Source: Poronia punctata (Eukaryota > Ascomycota > Sordariomycetes > Xylariales > Xylariaceae). Taken from it: a DNA stretch of 64,000 nt. Shown one piece after another: positions 35,701 through 48,693 of this stretch; positions within the stretch are counted from its first letter, which is position 1, and each line of letters opens with the position of its first letter. Below the pieces are notes generated by a model. That model had not been told where the DNA came from. It saw only the letters and a list, made by a program, of their open reading frames with translations, and did no database searches. The stretch spans positions 144,506 to 208,505 of the forward strand of contig MU401504.1 in assembly GCA_022579005.1 (NCBI GenBank), in the 5' to 3' direction. Both the position numbers and the translations under genes were made by a program.

Positions 35701-38700
35701 GGAGTAAGTGAGTCCTATCTGCAACCCACGCTCACTCAACTACTCTTTGATTATTTATCTATTTATTTACTTCCGCATGAAGCGCATTAAATTCGCCCTT
35801 TTTGTTTCGAAATGAGGGGAGGCAGGTACGGTATGTCTGATAATGATAGCTGCCCGAGGTGGAGTTTCTCCATCGCCAGTTGGCGTTGCGGGTGCGATAG
35901 GTAGGACTAGACCACTCGATAACAGCACTCAAAACCCCCTCCTCACTTTATCTCTATTCTTTTGATATGTCTTCTTGATAAGTAAACTTTGAGTACCTAC
36001 GAGTATATACCTACCTACTTGTACGCGGCAGATGCTCAGTTGACAATAAACCTAACCTAGACCATCTATCCTTCCCCAGCTTTTATCTACACGTACATAC
36101 ACACATAAACACATTAAGACAGATATCAGCAAGGAGTCCGAATATTTATCACAAGTATATAAAGTCGGTCATGGTACATATAAGATATAGCATCCACCCT
36201 TACTTGCATGTTGCAAAAGGAGGCTTGCTTCGTTCTACCTACTAATACCTTGTGACCTCTTTTTTACTCGAGCCTCGGGCACTTATGTACCTACCTATCA
36301 TGGCTAAATCAGATCAGGTGACTGACTATAACCACAGCAATAAACTACGAGTAAAACAATGAAGCGAACTACTTGTAATTAATAATATCATAAGCGCATA
36401 AAGCTCCTACCTATCATTTAAAACCCCATTCCATCTCGCGCTTATCGTACTCCTGTCGCTCGCTTTGCTTTGCGCCTATAATCATCCATCTATCCATCCA
36501 ATTCCCCCCCCCCTTTCCTAACAAAAGATCCCATTACGTAACACCTCATCAGCCCCATTTTTATTCTCGCGTGTATTATCATTTATGTATAGGTACCTAC
36601 CTACCTTCTTAGACTAGACAACACTAGCGCCGTAATTAAGCGCGCGATTGTGTGTGTATCAGGTCAGTCTAACCTTAGTCTATTTACAAGTACCGAATAG
36701 GTAATGGATGTTACAAGGTTAGAGAGAGAGAGAGAGAGAGCGCAAGTCGCAAAGTCGGCAAACCTGTCGCAATGATGCGCTTTTCCAAAATATATAAACG
36801 TCAAATAAAGTAAATCCAAGGTCAGAATACAATGCAAGGGAAAAATATACGTTGTAGGTAAGTTAGATCAAGTTAAGAGAGCTCACCGATAATGCGCCCA
36901 TCTTACCGACCCTGCAGCAGCAGCGGTAGCGGGCTAGGTTACGAGTACGTAGACAGAAACTGACCGCCTTCATATTAACCAGACTAGACCAGATCAGACC
37001 AACCAGCAGAAAACCCTCACATAGGTAAGTAGTCTAGTATTGCTCACGTGTATCATATAGACGGGTAGGTAAAGTACTTACTTAACCTAAGTAGGTATTG
37101 CGCTCTCCCAGGTAACCTAACCTAACCTAATAAGCTTGTTATCATATATTTCACCTGAAGCCTCTCGGGAGTCAGGAGTTCAGGTGGCCACAAGAACACA
37201 CAGTAGCCGCATACCCCTCACACACACTGTGACAATACAACACAACCTTTTTGCGCCGACATACATACATACATACATACATACATAGGCGCGCATGCGC
37301 GCGTAAGAGTAAACATCACACACACACATACATAGTATGGCGCATCGCACTCAATCGTCGTGCGTCATCTAAAAGGTAGCGTAATAGAATGAAACAGACG
37401 CGCGCTGCGCAATTCTGGATTTAGTTACGTAGGTGGTTGGTTGGTTGGTGTTTAAGAACATTGACATGGCAACCCGCATCTCCTCTTGGCGCATGTTACA
37501 TACCTACGAGTACAAGTCACGCTTTGCGCCTTCCGACGGCCGGTCATGCAGAGTAACTTTGACTAACCCCAATTATTTTCACCTGGACTTACTACCTTAC
37601 CCGACCTATCACGAGATGACGGGATGATAGTAGGTAGGAGGTATGTAACACAGACTGTTGTATGTGCAACTTGCCAATGGAAAACACAAACAAGGCAAAT
37701 ACCTAGCAGAACATTGCTAAATAAACATGTTAAATACCTATGTCGAGATAAGAGAGAGAAAAATGAGGTAAAACGCACAACGCTAGATAAATAAGCCTAT
37801 CGTATGATCTGACAGCTAAGACTATAGGAACTTTTCATAATAACTCTCATCTCATTCCCAACCCAGACAGCAATAGACACAAAGAATCGCGAGAAGACGG
37901 GTTGACCAGTAGAAACAAAAAAAAAGAAAAGAAAATGGAATGAAAGTACCAGTAAGACCATAATGCCGACTGCTATGAGCCCACGAGGTAGGTTCATGGC
38001 GCAACCAGCGCAATTCAGAAGGGGTAACCCCGGCGCATACATGACGCCAAACAGATTTTACCCCCTCCCCTCCCTCGATCCCTTAAGCAGCCTACAAGTG
38101 GAAGAATAGCCGTCCGCGACATTTGTGACCACACCGGATCGGGGACTAGTACCACACCGGCTCGAAATTTCCCTATACCTCCACGTCTTTTTTTCCCGTT
38201 TCCGACGCGTGCTCGCCGGCTTGCGGGACAGTCTTGACTGTACGGAACGAAACCTACCAGCCCGTTCTTGCCTACCCCCCCCCCCCCCCGGCCAGATGGT
38301 GGCACGCAATGTGTAGGCGCGAATCCAACGCCAACCCGTAAAAAGATTCCTTGGTAGAAAAGAGTCGTTCCCTGCGTAACGTTCCGTTTGGAGAAAAGGA
38401 GTGTAACGGCCTCGTGGCCTTGCTATTAAAATCTTCTTTCCATTTGCGCCTTTCCTTGAAGGACACGTAAAATAACGCCAACAGCAAGATAGAAAAATCT
38501 AACCACCCGAAATGACTGTTGACTGGCGAGATTTGCGACGAAAATCATATACAATCGCACATCTGCGCACATGTTCAGGACAGCGCCAACCCACTCGACG
38601 TGTATAAATGTAACTGCAGCTCGGATCAGCTAGCTCTCGTAGCGAACCCACAACTCTGCAAATCCAGCCTTCGAAAATATTCGGGACGGTGCGCAACTGC

Positions 38701-38786
38701 GGCTACTATATTTTAGCCGCATCCTCGAACGACGTGTTAAAAATCGTCCCCATCTTTGCTGTCGGTTGTAGTGGGCCAGTAACCCC
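32704..38786. other. Gene-poor region, 6.1 kb
   Basis: No gene recognised. Simple repeats: TCCC at 32825-32840, GATAA near 32945-32962, AG at about 36721-36740, (ACAT)n at about 37257-37287 and many CCTACCTA / TAGGTAGG words. Short open frames (33228-33428, 34587-34814, 38015-38305 and others) show no family motif or plausible intron partners. Confidence 0.45.
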
Positions 38787-40833
38787 TCACCGCTTCCTTT
38801 TCTTGCTCTTGTCGGTCGCTGCTACAGGGACGGCGATAGGAGCAGCAGGCAAAAGAGTGGGGTGTGTGGGGACGTCCTGTGCCTTGATGGGAACACCCAT
38901 GTGGCGACCGTAACGCCCCTTTCGTCCATTGCCTTCGTCTTCGCTGATGCATTGGTCTGCGCTGAGGCCGGCATCCCTGCAACGGCCACAGGGCCGCTGG
39001 CGATCGCAACCCTTCTTGCTCTTCCTGCATCGTTGGCAGCGAGGTTTTGTCGACAGATCCGGTTGTTCCTCGTCGCCAGGCTGGCCTGACATGGCCGAAG
39101 CGATGGAGGGCTTTCGCGACGGGGCTGGAAGGGAGGCCGGCGACATGGGCCCGGTCGCCACACTATTCGACCTCTTTGTCTTGGCTCCACCAGATTTGGA
39201 CCCCTTTGCAGTCTTGGGCTTGGCTGGCTTAGCACTAGGCGCCCGAACCTTTTCAAGGTTTTGTGTCTTCGCATCGGCATCGCCTGATAGGAGCCCTTGG
39301 GATGAATCCCCATCGCCCGATATACGGCTAGCATCTTCCCCGCTTGGCTCTGTGTTTTCGTAAGGGGGCACGAAATGGCTGCCCGTGGTAGGATGGGCCT
39401 TTTGCGCCGTTGCGACCTTCTCGGTCTTTTGGCGACGTGCTGGCGGCATCTCATCTTCGGCGTCACTGGCGCTGTTGCTCGTGGCACCGGTCGACGAGGC
39501 GACCTCGGCCCTTCCACTGAAAGTATCATCCAAAGTGGAGGCCGAGGTCCTGCCGTGGGAAATGTTGGACATATCACCCAGTCTCATAAGCTGAATTGCC
39601 ACATCCTTATCCTCTTCCGACATACAGCTACCGATAGTAGGGTCAGGGGTCGGGAGAACCCCTTGTCCCGTGCTTGGATAGCTAATGCTTGCGCGATGGC
39701 GCCGAGAATCGGTGACGGGCGTTGCGAATACCCCGGGTTGGCTGTATCCATTATAACTCCGGGGCGATTGCAGGGGGCGGGGATTTGTGAAAGGATGTGT
39801 TGTCGGATGAGCAAAGGGGATCGATGGGCGTTGATGTTCAACACGACGAGCAGGAGACACTGAAGGGTTGGAGGTAGCTGCGGGCATTTGTGGCGGGGCG
39901 AATAGCGGCAATTCCTGCATATGAAAATTAGAAATCTATGACGCCGCACATTTAATGGCGAGGCGACCTTACCGAGCTTTCAAACTTGGCGCGCTTGCGG
40001 CGACCACCTTCGACAATGTTGTCGACGCTGATGTCTGTGTTGCCGATATGGTCCTTCGCCTTACTAGACGTTGAGCCGGCGGCCCCGTCACCGCTGCTAT
40101 AGCCATTGACACTATCTTCGTAGCTCGACGTATGGCTCTTTCCAACACGGACGCGGCCTTTCTTCGCCGCCGAAGTTGTGCTGACAGACGTGCTGCGCCT
40201 CGCACCGTTTCCATTGGGAGAAACACTGCGCTTGCGTGATGTCCGCGAGCCCGGCCTTGATATATGGTGGCCAGGCTGGGGTGCCGAGTACTCCACCGAC
40301 CCGGGCTGGAAAGCGCCCGAATTGAAAGGAGCAGCGGCTTGTGGCTCTTCAACCACCCTAACATGGACTACCATGTTGTTGCTAAAGTTCTCATACCTTG
40401 CGATTAACGTGTTGCTCTGATCATCCTCAAAGCTGATGCCCGCAATGCCCTGGTATAACCCATAGAAATTCTTGACAGTAGAGATGATTGATTCCGTATC
40501 ATCGTGGGGGTAAATTGAAACGCGCAAAGGTAGTCGCGCACGAAAACCGGGATGGGGGAATAGAAGCTCGAACTGGACGCTTTTGGGGGGCGCTGCCTGC
40601 CTTGGGGAGGCACTACCACTGTGGGAGACAGCAGAAGTGCCAGCGTACGGCTCAATCGGCGAACCGGCTATCATATTACTTCCCCTACGTATTGTGGACA
40701 TGTCGAGGGCGAGTTTAGCACCGGAATATGTTTGGTTGGGAGAAGTATGAGGAGCGCCCGCAGCGGGTTGACCGTTGGTCGGCTGTTCACGAGAGGATGA
40801 GGGTTTTGACGTCAGGAGATTGGACAGGTCCAT
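38787..40833 (-). CDS. Zn(II)2Cys6 protein with N-terminal PB1-like region, probable transcription factor
   Basis: Exons on the minus strand 40833-39973 and 39914-38787 around a 58-nt intron (GTAAGG...TGCAG), phase 0, encode 662 residues. Residues about 86-165 form the only other folded-looking region (VQFELLFPHPGFRARLPLRV...), patterned like a beta-grasp/PB1-type domain. Between are long Ser/Pro/Lys-rich disordered parts with basic clusters usable as nuclear signals (RRKRAKF, KSKKRKR). The binuclear cluster is at the C-terminus (Cys 580, 583, 590, 596, 599, 609; CX2CX6CX5CX2CX9C), reversed from the usual N-terminal position. No fungal-specific middle homology region is seen. The frame is open upstream of the chosen ATG without another ATG, so a 5' exon is possible. 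Likely nuclear and DNA-binding; targets unknown. Confidence 0.78.
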
Positions 40834-43800
40834 AACCCGTGCAATCAGGCCCTCAATCGGTGCCTCCAAGAGGTTTCTTAGAAAGACCCTAGACCCAATC
40901 TCTTCGAGGAGAGATTCGCTGCACCGATGGCTTACGTTGAGAGGCGAGAGGGTAGAGTGTCGGGGCGAGGGCGGTCAGGACCGGGGGGTCGCAGGATCGC
41001 AGGGTCGCAAGATACGGGACGAAGACCGTAATTGATGTACGGGATGAGGCCGTCGTGTAGTATCTACGTGATACTGATGTTAGACGATAGGGCTAGTTGC
41101 AATGAAGAAGGAAAAAGAAGCTAAGCAAGAGATGCTGCGCACGAAGGCCCGTGCTGTCGTCACCGACCAAGGGCAGACTAAGAAACGGCATTCTATGATA
41201 GCCTGTGGGCGCACCATGGGCAGAGGTTTCCAAGGCAATGGATATAATAGGGGCCTCATCTAGACCATGTCTGGGATCGCATAGATAACCGGAGTCGAAA
41301 AACTCACCGAGGAAGACAGACGACGGCGTTGTGGTGCTAGCTATGTAGGGACTCGACCTTGAGATCTTGGTGCCCCGAATCGGCCTACAAGGGAAACTGG
41401 GTCAGGATCGAGAGCGCAAGTTGTAGTGGTTTTGGGAAACCCTCTAGCAAGATAGTGCAAGACGAGGGCTATGAGAGATTCAGAATGCTTACCGGTATGA
41501 ATGGAACGGTTTAGATGGGAGGAATGGTCGAAGATTTGGGTCTCGTGTAAAAGAGGAGGAAGAGAGAGCGAGGTTTTGCACGGTACTAAGATAGGTGAGT
41601 CTCAAAAAGGGCTTTCCCACACAGTTAGTTTACTTGGGAAGTGGTGGGTGCAAGTGTCCGTGCCGAATGTACATGTACCACCTGCAAGCCCCAAGACACA
41701 GCACCCATAGCACCAATAGCACTTCCTTCCCACCGCATATTGAGCGCTGCCCGACCTGCCAGCAACAACTGAAGGCGTCCACCACTACCTAAAGTACTGT
41801 AACCTTGCCGATGCGTAGCGAATCCCCCATTACCGACCACACTACGAACACTAAAAAGCACTAGCCCTGCGTCACATTTGGTACACTCATTAGGCGACGG
41901 GGGGCCACCATATCGATCGAAGTGGTCGACTGGTGTGTTGTTGCCCTTAGAAATTGGTACAACAAGTCACAAGTAACAGAGTCGGTTTTGCATGAAGCCT
42001 AAAGAGAGAGAAATCTTCAATGTTGGATGTCCTAACAAGATGGTGTTGCGATTCCACAGTTTCGAAGGTTGTCTCTGTGCCATTTGGACATTGCGACAAG
42101 GGGGGAGAGGTGGGATACGGGTCAGGTATCGCATACATCCTGTTTACCTCCATACTAGTTTGCCTTGCATTGCAACTGTAGTCTTGTTCGGTACATGTAC
42201 CTACCTGAAATCAAGCGCCTCCGCGAGGTACTACCTGTGCTATTGCGACCAGCGCGGCGCAATAAAATAGGTTTAAGATTCGTTAACTTTCCGCAACATG
42301 AGATGATTTCTATCGTTCGTTAAGCGAACAATGGCGACGACGATGATCACAAAACATGGCCAGTAACTACCCAACTGTCCTGGTTTTGACCTATCGCACT
42401 CCACGGTAATCACCATACGTGCCGATGCAGATAAACCGGAGGTTATGGACCCTCGATAGACATTGCGTATGTTTTGGAGCCACCGCACTGAAGCCAAGCA
42501 AGGCAAATAGCACGTCTTCCCTTGATAAGAGGACCATGAGGGACTGGCCCGCTTATGTATGTGTGCGTAGGTACATATATACTTGGTAATACAGTAGGCT
42601 GGGAACCCAAGAAAGCTCCAAGAGTATATCTGCATCTCTTAATTACGGGGCAGATACTTGCGGCCTGAGTCTGACATACTGTACGTGTGTATATATTATT
42701 ATATTATCTGCTTGTATAGAATAGGTACGAGCAGGTATGTATGTGGCATGCGGTATGTAGGGTCGACTGGAGATTTGCTAGAGGCGGTTCGTACACTGGG
42801 GATTAGTGTCGCATGTGTGCATTTGAGCGAATGACATGCCCAAGGAATTAGCAACGACATCTGCAAGCTTCCAAACTTGTGCAGATTCGTTTTACATCCG
42901 CGTGTGGTATGTTGTGTTGTTCACTTGCGCTTGGTTGCGTTGAGGATGGAGACCCAAGCGATTCCAGCAAAGTAGTGGGCTTGCATCTTAATATTGGACG
43001 AATTGTCTTTGCGATTTGCCTATTACTGTGCCAATAACAGAAAACGGCTTGAAGATCCAGCTACGGTCTCCTAGGTAGTCCTTCCATTGTTCCAAACTCT
43101 TTAGTAATTATGGAGGGACTTCCAAGCCTCCAAGAGCGATGTGGGCGATTATTAGCGACTGGTCCTGGCCGGTCATTCCCAAAAGGCGCCCATTGCGACG
43201 TCGAGACGTTGAGAGAGGTCTTGTCCTGGCTACATGCAGTACTTCTGAGACCAAGTAGAGGTCATGAGCGGATACTTCCAGACATGATACCACGTGAAGG
43301 GATGCGATAGTATACATGGGAGGATAAGTAACCAAGGTACTCGTACCTACCGACCGGCCGACCTCCGCCTAGGTCTCGGAGACTAGGATTTAGAGACTAG
43401 GCTCTAAACATACCTAAAGATGGGCTGCGACCGACCTGGCCTGCTCCCTGGGAGTGGAAAGCGCGGAGCGAATGAATCAGTCATTCGACTTGGTACGGCC
43501 ATCAAGTCACTTTTTTTTATTAATCTATTTTTTACGGTTAAGGTAATTGTGGTCTATCGTAAAGACTAGACAATAGGACAACTGACCTGGAAAGATGGTT
43601 TCCGACCTCTTGATAAATTTGGTGAGCGCCTTGTTCGGTGCTTTATATCACAGACCATTGTGTAAATTGAAACTTCCTATCTTGAACTGGGAGACTTCCT
43701 TCTGCCGGAAAAAGGCCAAGGCAAAGGGTTTCATGGTTGCGCGCAATACGGCGATTTCTTGCGACGATGAACAGGCTATGCCTTTGCGCCGCCGTCATTG

Positions 43801-46800
43801 TGGGGCCAGGGTGCGACAACTCGACCAAGGGCATGAGTTTGCAACTACGGACAGCATCGGGCTGGGTCAACTAATAAAACCAGAAGGACCCGGAAGGAAG
43901 AGGGAAAGCAAGAGAGCAAAGCCATGGGCAATACTATAGACGGCATATATGGCGGATTTCGTAGCAAAGCCAAGCATGGTCATGGCATGCGCGCACACAT
44001 ATATTGCGTACAGTAACCCGAAAACAGAAAACCTTATCTCGGCGCAAGCTTGCAACTTGCAGACATTTGCGTAAGGTATCTACATAGGTTACGTATAGCA
44101 TTACGGTCCATAAAACGTAGTAAAATATGGTAGGTAAAGATGGTGCGTATACCTTTTCATACGCACAGAACATCCTAACGAGGCCCAGAGTCAGGACTAG
44201 AAAACTTTCCCTCCCCAACTGCCTATATATTTTCCAGGATATCCTAACCTACTATTCAACATTTCACTTGGCAGCGTTCCGTCTGACCCCAATGATGCAA
44301 AGATGCCTCGTAAATCCTGGCTTGTCAGGTGCCGCTTTGCTAGTCGCGCACGTCACAAAACGAGGAGGTTTGTTGAATGCGATCTCAGATCAGCCAAGTG
44401 GGTAGACCGACGGCCAATTCGACCAATCACATCACCCGTTCGCTGTATTATGCGCCAGCTTGTCAGAGCAGGGGTGCGGTCCTCACTCACCGTGTGCCTC
44501 GTAGCCTGTAGATTAGGTGATAATATTGGTGTGGAAGGAAGTGTAGCATGTCAGGTAAATTCGGCAGGAGGTAAAGGTAGGATGCTGAAGGATAAACGAC
44601 CGCCTTTTATATTTTTCGGCAGTCAACTTGAACAAAGATACATCCATGATGTAGACTGTTTCTCGTACTTGTATCCCTCCTGCCGGGGTATTCTGAACTT
44701 GAATCGATTATCTGCTGTCGCAAGCCCACCAGTATTTCTCTCGTAGGTCTTGCGGTGGCAACTACATTGAATTATCGCTATGCAAGATTGGGGTGGGAGG
44801 AAGAAGGTGGAGGGAGAGAAAACATACCGAACTCAAGAGTTGGTACATATTGGGTGTTTCATCATATTCTTAGGACGGCACACCACACCCCGGTAATAAC
44901 GGAATACAAAGAATCGGAAGGAGCGAGAAACGGTATCTACGTACCTACATTTACGTATTTATTTGCGCAGTAGGCCGGGTTCTAGACTACTAACGTTAGG
45001 TAATACACTGGACAAGATGGGCTTCCGCAGGTCGCGCGCTCTCTTTCTCTACTCATTCTAGTCGTCTTCATATCTTGTGGGCAAAAATAAGATGCAAGGA
45101 AGAGCCATGCGCTTTTTGTAGCACGAGCCATGTTGGAATAATGAAGGGGCAGAAAAGAAACTCTCTTCTATCTACCTTGGAGTACGTAGACTACCTGGTC
45201 TAACCTGAGATGGAAGAGGCAAGGTACATATGCCTATCAAGGATGGAATGTGAGATGCGCTGGCTGAGTTTATTTTGCATCGAATCAACCCCCAGTAGGA
45301 CCCTATTTTGCACCGACAGGAAGCCCCATCCCGTTGACCACGCTGGCAACAGAGCTGGCAAGCTGGCGACTCGCGACCGCATAAGTTCTGTTTATTCTGT
45401 TACGTGCAGCTAGGGTGGCGCGGGGGCGACTTGGATTGCGCCCCGCGAATCATCGTGCTCAAATGCATCGTCTGTCTTTCGCATGCGCTACTCAAGATTG
45501 GCGAGGACTACCTCAAGTGGGCAGGTAGGGTGGTAATTTTAGCAGGTACAAATTGTTTTCGTCCCTCGTAAACAAACATGCCACCAGGTCGGGCCTCTAC
45601 ACACGCGCGCTCAAAGTTGGTAAACAAACAAAGGAATAAACAAGGACGATGAGGGCCACGACCAAGCGATATCGTTTCAGACCAGTGTCTCTGGTCGATT
45701 TTGGTAGGTTGCGCAGGATCTGCTCGCGGCAGACGACCGATTGTCTCGCAGAGATACCTACCGTACCTTACCTTAACCTAGGTAGGTAGCTTACCCAGGA
45801 AGTAACGCGGACCGCCCATGAGGCCCGGTCATTCTCCCCTCATTCTCTTGTCTCTTGACCGCTAGATAAGTCGTAAACCGAATAGGTTATGCCACTCGCA
45901 GTACTGGAAACACAGGACATGGTTTAAAGTCGGTCTATTTTCATTAGATCTGCCTATCACGCAGGTATTCCTATTGTGCGCTTACGATTGATTATTGCCC
46001 TAGGCTAGGGCTTGGACTGGTTCAGTTCTGCGATGGCCCAAAGTTACCAGCATATTCCCGTGTGCGCTTATACTAGAGATATACAGAATAAGCCCGCGGG
46101 TGTTGGGCGGAGAAGTGATCGATCAACTACGGGTAGCTTATTCGTCATTGTCAGGTAGCAAGCATACCTACTCGGGATGGTTCACTGAGTCTCGAGGCAG
46201 GTGGGAACGTAATAATTAGCCGGTATTTCGTACTGTATGATGATTTTGTTACCAACCTGCCACGCCTCCCCTTCCGCCGCGACAAGTCATCCTCTCGCCA
46301 ACATGCATGCAGATAGCTCTGCCTACCTGTCGCTACACCGTTTTTTAAAGATTGCATAGCCAATCGTTAAAAACCAAGAAGGCGACGAGCCAGCTCCTAT
46401 AAAATCAACGACTTTTACCAGGTATCTACCTACTTTACCCTACGTATACCTTAAATTGGTCCCCGAAGTAGACTTGCTAAGGGTTTTAGTAACTGTTTGT
46501 CGCAGCGGGCCGGTCGGGGCACCCAAAATCTCCTCCCATTTGTTCCCGCAATCGCAGCAGTGGTTCGAACATCTACCTATGCCCTACGTTTCTCGGCGCA
46601 TGCACAATTTCATAGTGCCTTTTGAAACTATTGCAAGCTAAACCATCCAGAATACTAGTCCAGCTATTGTCAACAGAGAAGCCATCTAGTTGCTAACGGT
46701 CGCAAAGCGCAAATGCAGACTGCAGGTTTACCGCGGCGACCCCGCCATTCCAAACGAACAATGCCGACTGTTTCCTGTTGCCGCGAAATAGCCATCGCCA

Positions 46801-47851
46801 GAATCGACTCATTTGCCGACTCACACGGCTTAGTCGCGTCGCACATATCGTCCCTAATGACCGATCCAGGCTCTATCCTCGCCAAAGCCCCCACATCAGG
46901 GCAAATGCGTGCCCTCCTGGCGATGCGACGCGATGCGCTGCCATACGATAGGAATCATGCCGGTTTCCATGTAAAACTTGTGTCGCAACAGCTTAATACA
47001 GGCCGTTGGGATCCCATCTCCGTTACTGGCTAAAATGGAGAAATTATAGGGAGTACACATTCCATCCTACTTCAATTCCGATGATCATGTTACGTCTCAC
47101 GAGCAAGCCATCAAAGCAGCCCCGACCCGTTTCAATTGCGCAATTATCGGGACAACCCTACCTACCTACCTATCTACCGATGTCGTCAGTCTAGACAGAC
47201 TACGGTATTATAATGGACGGACGCATTGCAGGGCTCCTTGCACAAATCTATCTAATAACTATTGGTGTTGAGCGCATTGGGCGAACAGAAACACAGTAAG
47301 TTAAAGTTGCGCCACCAATTGTTGCCCCTAAAGCAGCAAATTATGCGGTCACGTGCTTTCGGGACTAGTTCGTGAACGCCTCTACCACCAGACGTGTCAC
47401 AAATCATATTTCCAAAATGCAATCGCAACCTGCATAGATCTGCGCATAATACCACAGTAAAAGGTGAAATATGGTTATTATGGTATTGGTAATCTTTTAA
47501 TATGGTACAATTCATGAGAAATTTGACAAGACGCTTGTAACTCTGAATAAAATGAAATTGTCCAAGTTCTATGCGCCAGTGGGAGACGCGACAGATCTTT
47601 TGACCTACGTCATCTGGGATAAATGTGTTGGAGAAATTACGTTTTACCTGATGGAAGCGTGGATTATCTAACGAAACCAAGCGGTGGCTTGGGGTTGGGG
47701 CTGGAATTAAAGTGGGATCCACTACACCTAACCCAGCCAGAGTTGGAAATCTACTTGTACACCTACGTGTGTATTTGCTACGGCTGGAATTAGGTAAGCT
47801 CGTTTTAGTACAAACCTGGCCCCTGGGAATAGAATTCAACCTCTTAATCCG
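40834..47851. other. Gene-poor region, 7 kb
   Basis: The part next to 40834 is presumably the leader and promoter of the zinc-cluster gene. The rest has ordinary composition, frequent stops and scattered TAGGTA-type words. The longest open frames (44303-44746, 42273-42635, 43595-43939, 46713-47033 and 47252-47854) show no recognisable domain, no biased composition and no splice partner, and I do not call them genes. Confidence 0.4.
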
Positions 47852-47937
47852 CATACTAGAGGACCCACCTCTGGTGGTCCCTCTCTGCTATGCAGAGAGG
47901 GCAAAATTAATAAGGTTTAGGTGTTTAATAGTGTTTA
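47852..47937 (+). repeat. Left terminal inverted repeat
   Basis: 86 bp, inverted partner at 48608-48693. Differences are mostly C/T or G/A. Confidence 0.85.
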
Positions 47938-48607
47938 AGTAGCTGTAGCCCCTCTACCTAAATTGTATAGGAACACTACTAAATTTATAGTAAAAGTTAC
48001 TAACTTTAACGCGTTAACACTGCTTACCTAAGGCTATTATAACTATTTTTTTTAAGAATATAAATATATAAGGTTTAGTATTATGCTATATAAATAACAT
48101 AGCTATTAACCTAGTAAAGGTATTACTATTTTAAGTATAATACTAGTGATTTTAACTTATTTTAACTAATTAAAAGCTACTATTTACTTAGGTTAGCAAA
48201 TTTCCTAACCTTATAGCAAGCTAAAAAGAAATTAGAAAAATAAGCTATAACTATAGCTATATTTATAATGCTTTTTTAATTATAGTTATATATGTTATAT
48301 TAAGTGCATTGCTATTATTATAGTATTATATTAATTAGTACGTTAAAATTTTGTATGTAATCTAAACCGTTTTTAACCTAAGTTTGCTTAAAATTATATA
48401 TAAAATTTTAACGTACTAACTAACATAATACTATAACAACAGCAATGCACCTATTATAACATACATAACTGCGATTAGAAAAGCGTTGCAAATATAGCCA
48501 TGGTTATAGCTTGTTTTTCTAATTTCTTTTTAGCCTGCTGCGAAGTTAAAAAATCTGCTAACCTAAGCAAATAGTAGCTTCTAATTAGTCAGGATCCCAC
48601 CGGTACC

Positions 48608-48693
48608 TGAACACCATTAAACACCTAAACCCTATTAATTTTGCCCTCTCTGCGCAGCAGAAAGGGACCACCAGAGGTGGGTCCTCTAGTATG
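48608..48693 (-). repeat. Right terminal inverted repeat
   Basis: Inverted partner of 47852-47937. It keeps more C and G than the left copy (for example TGCGCAGCAG against the mutated left equivalent). Confidence 0.85.

Larger units (their letters stand above)
47852..48693. mobile_element. Foldback element with long terminal inverted repeats
   Basis: The first and last 86 bp are inverted copies of each other (about 92% by eye), starting CATACTAGAGGACC and ending GGTCCTCTAGTATG. TA precedes CTAGAGG on the left and follows CCTCTAG on the right, as with Tc1/mariner-type TA targets. Inside, 48160-48370 is again an inverted copy of about 48400-48590, so most of the element folds into one long hairpin around a loop of about 35-50 nt. 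About 230 bp of the left arm (47940-48160) has no partner. The repeats themselves contain palindromes (GGACCCACCTCTGGTGGTCC; CCCTCTCTGC...GCAGAGAGGG). No transposase frame is present, so it is non-autonomous. Confidence 0.8.

Noticed and set aside
38822..39577. Long minus-strand frame overlapping the zinc-cluster gene
   Set aside because: Shadow frame; the neighbouring frame carries the cysteine cluster and splices in phase.
38929..39863. Plus-strand open frames opposite the zinc-cluster gene
   Set aside because: Antisense shadows without motifs.
42273..44746. Several 90-147-codon frames in the 42-45 kb region
   Set aside because: No domain, no codon bias visible, no splice partners; expected by chance in this much DNA.
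47252..47854. 200-codon minus-strand frame next to the foldback element
   Set aside because: No transposase motif or any recognised domain; probably chance.
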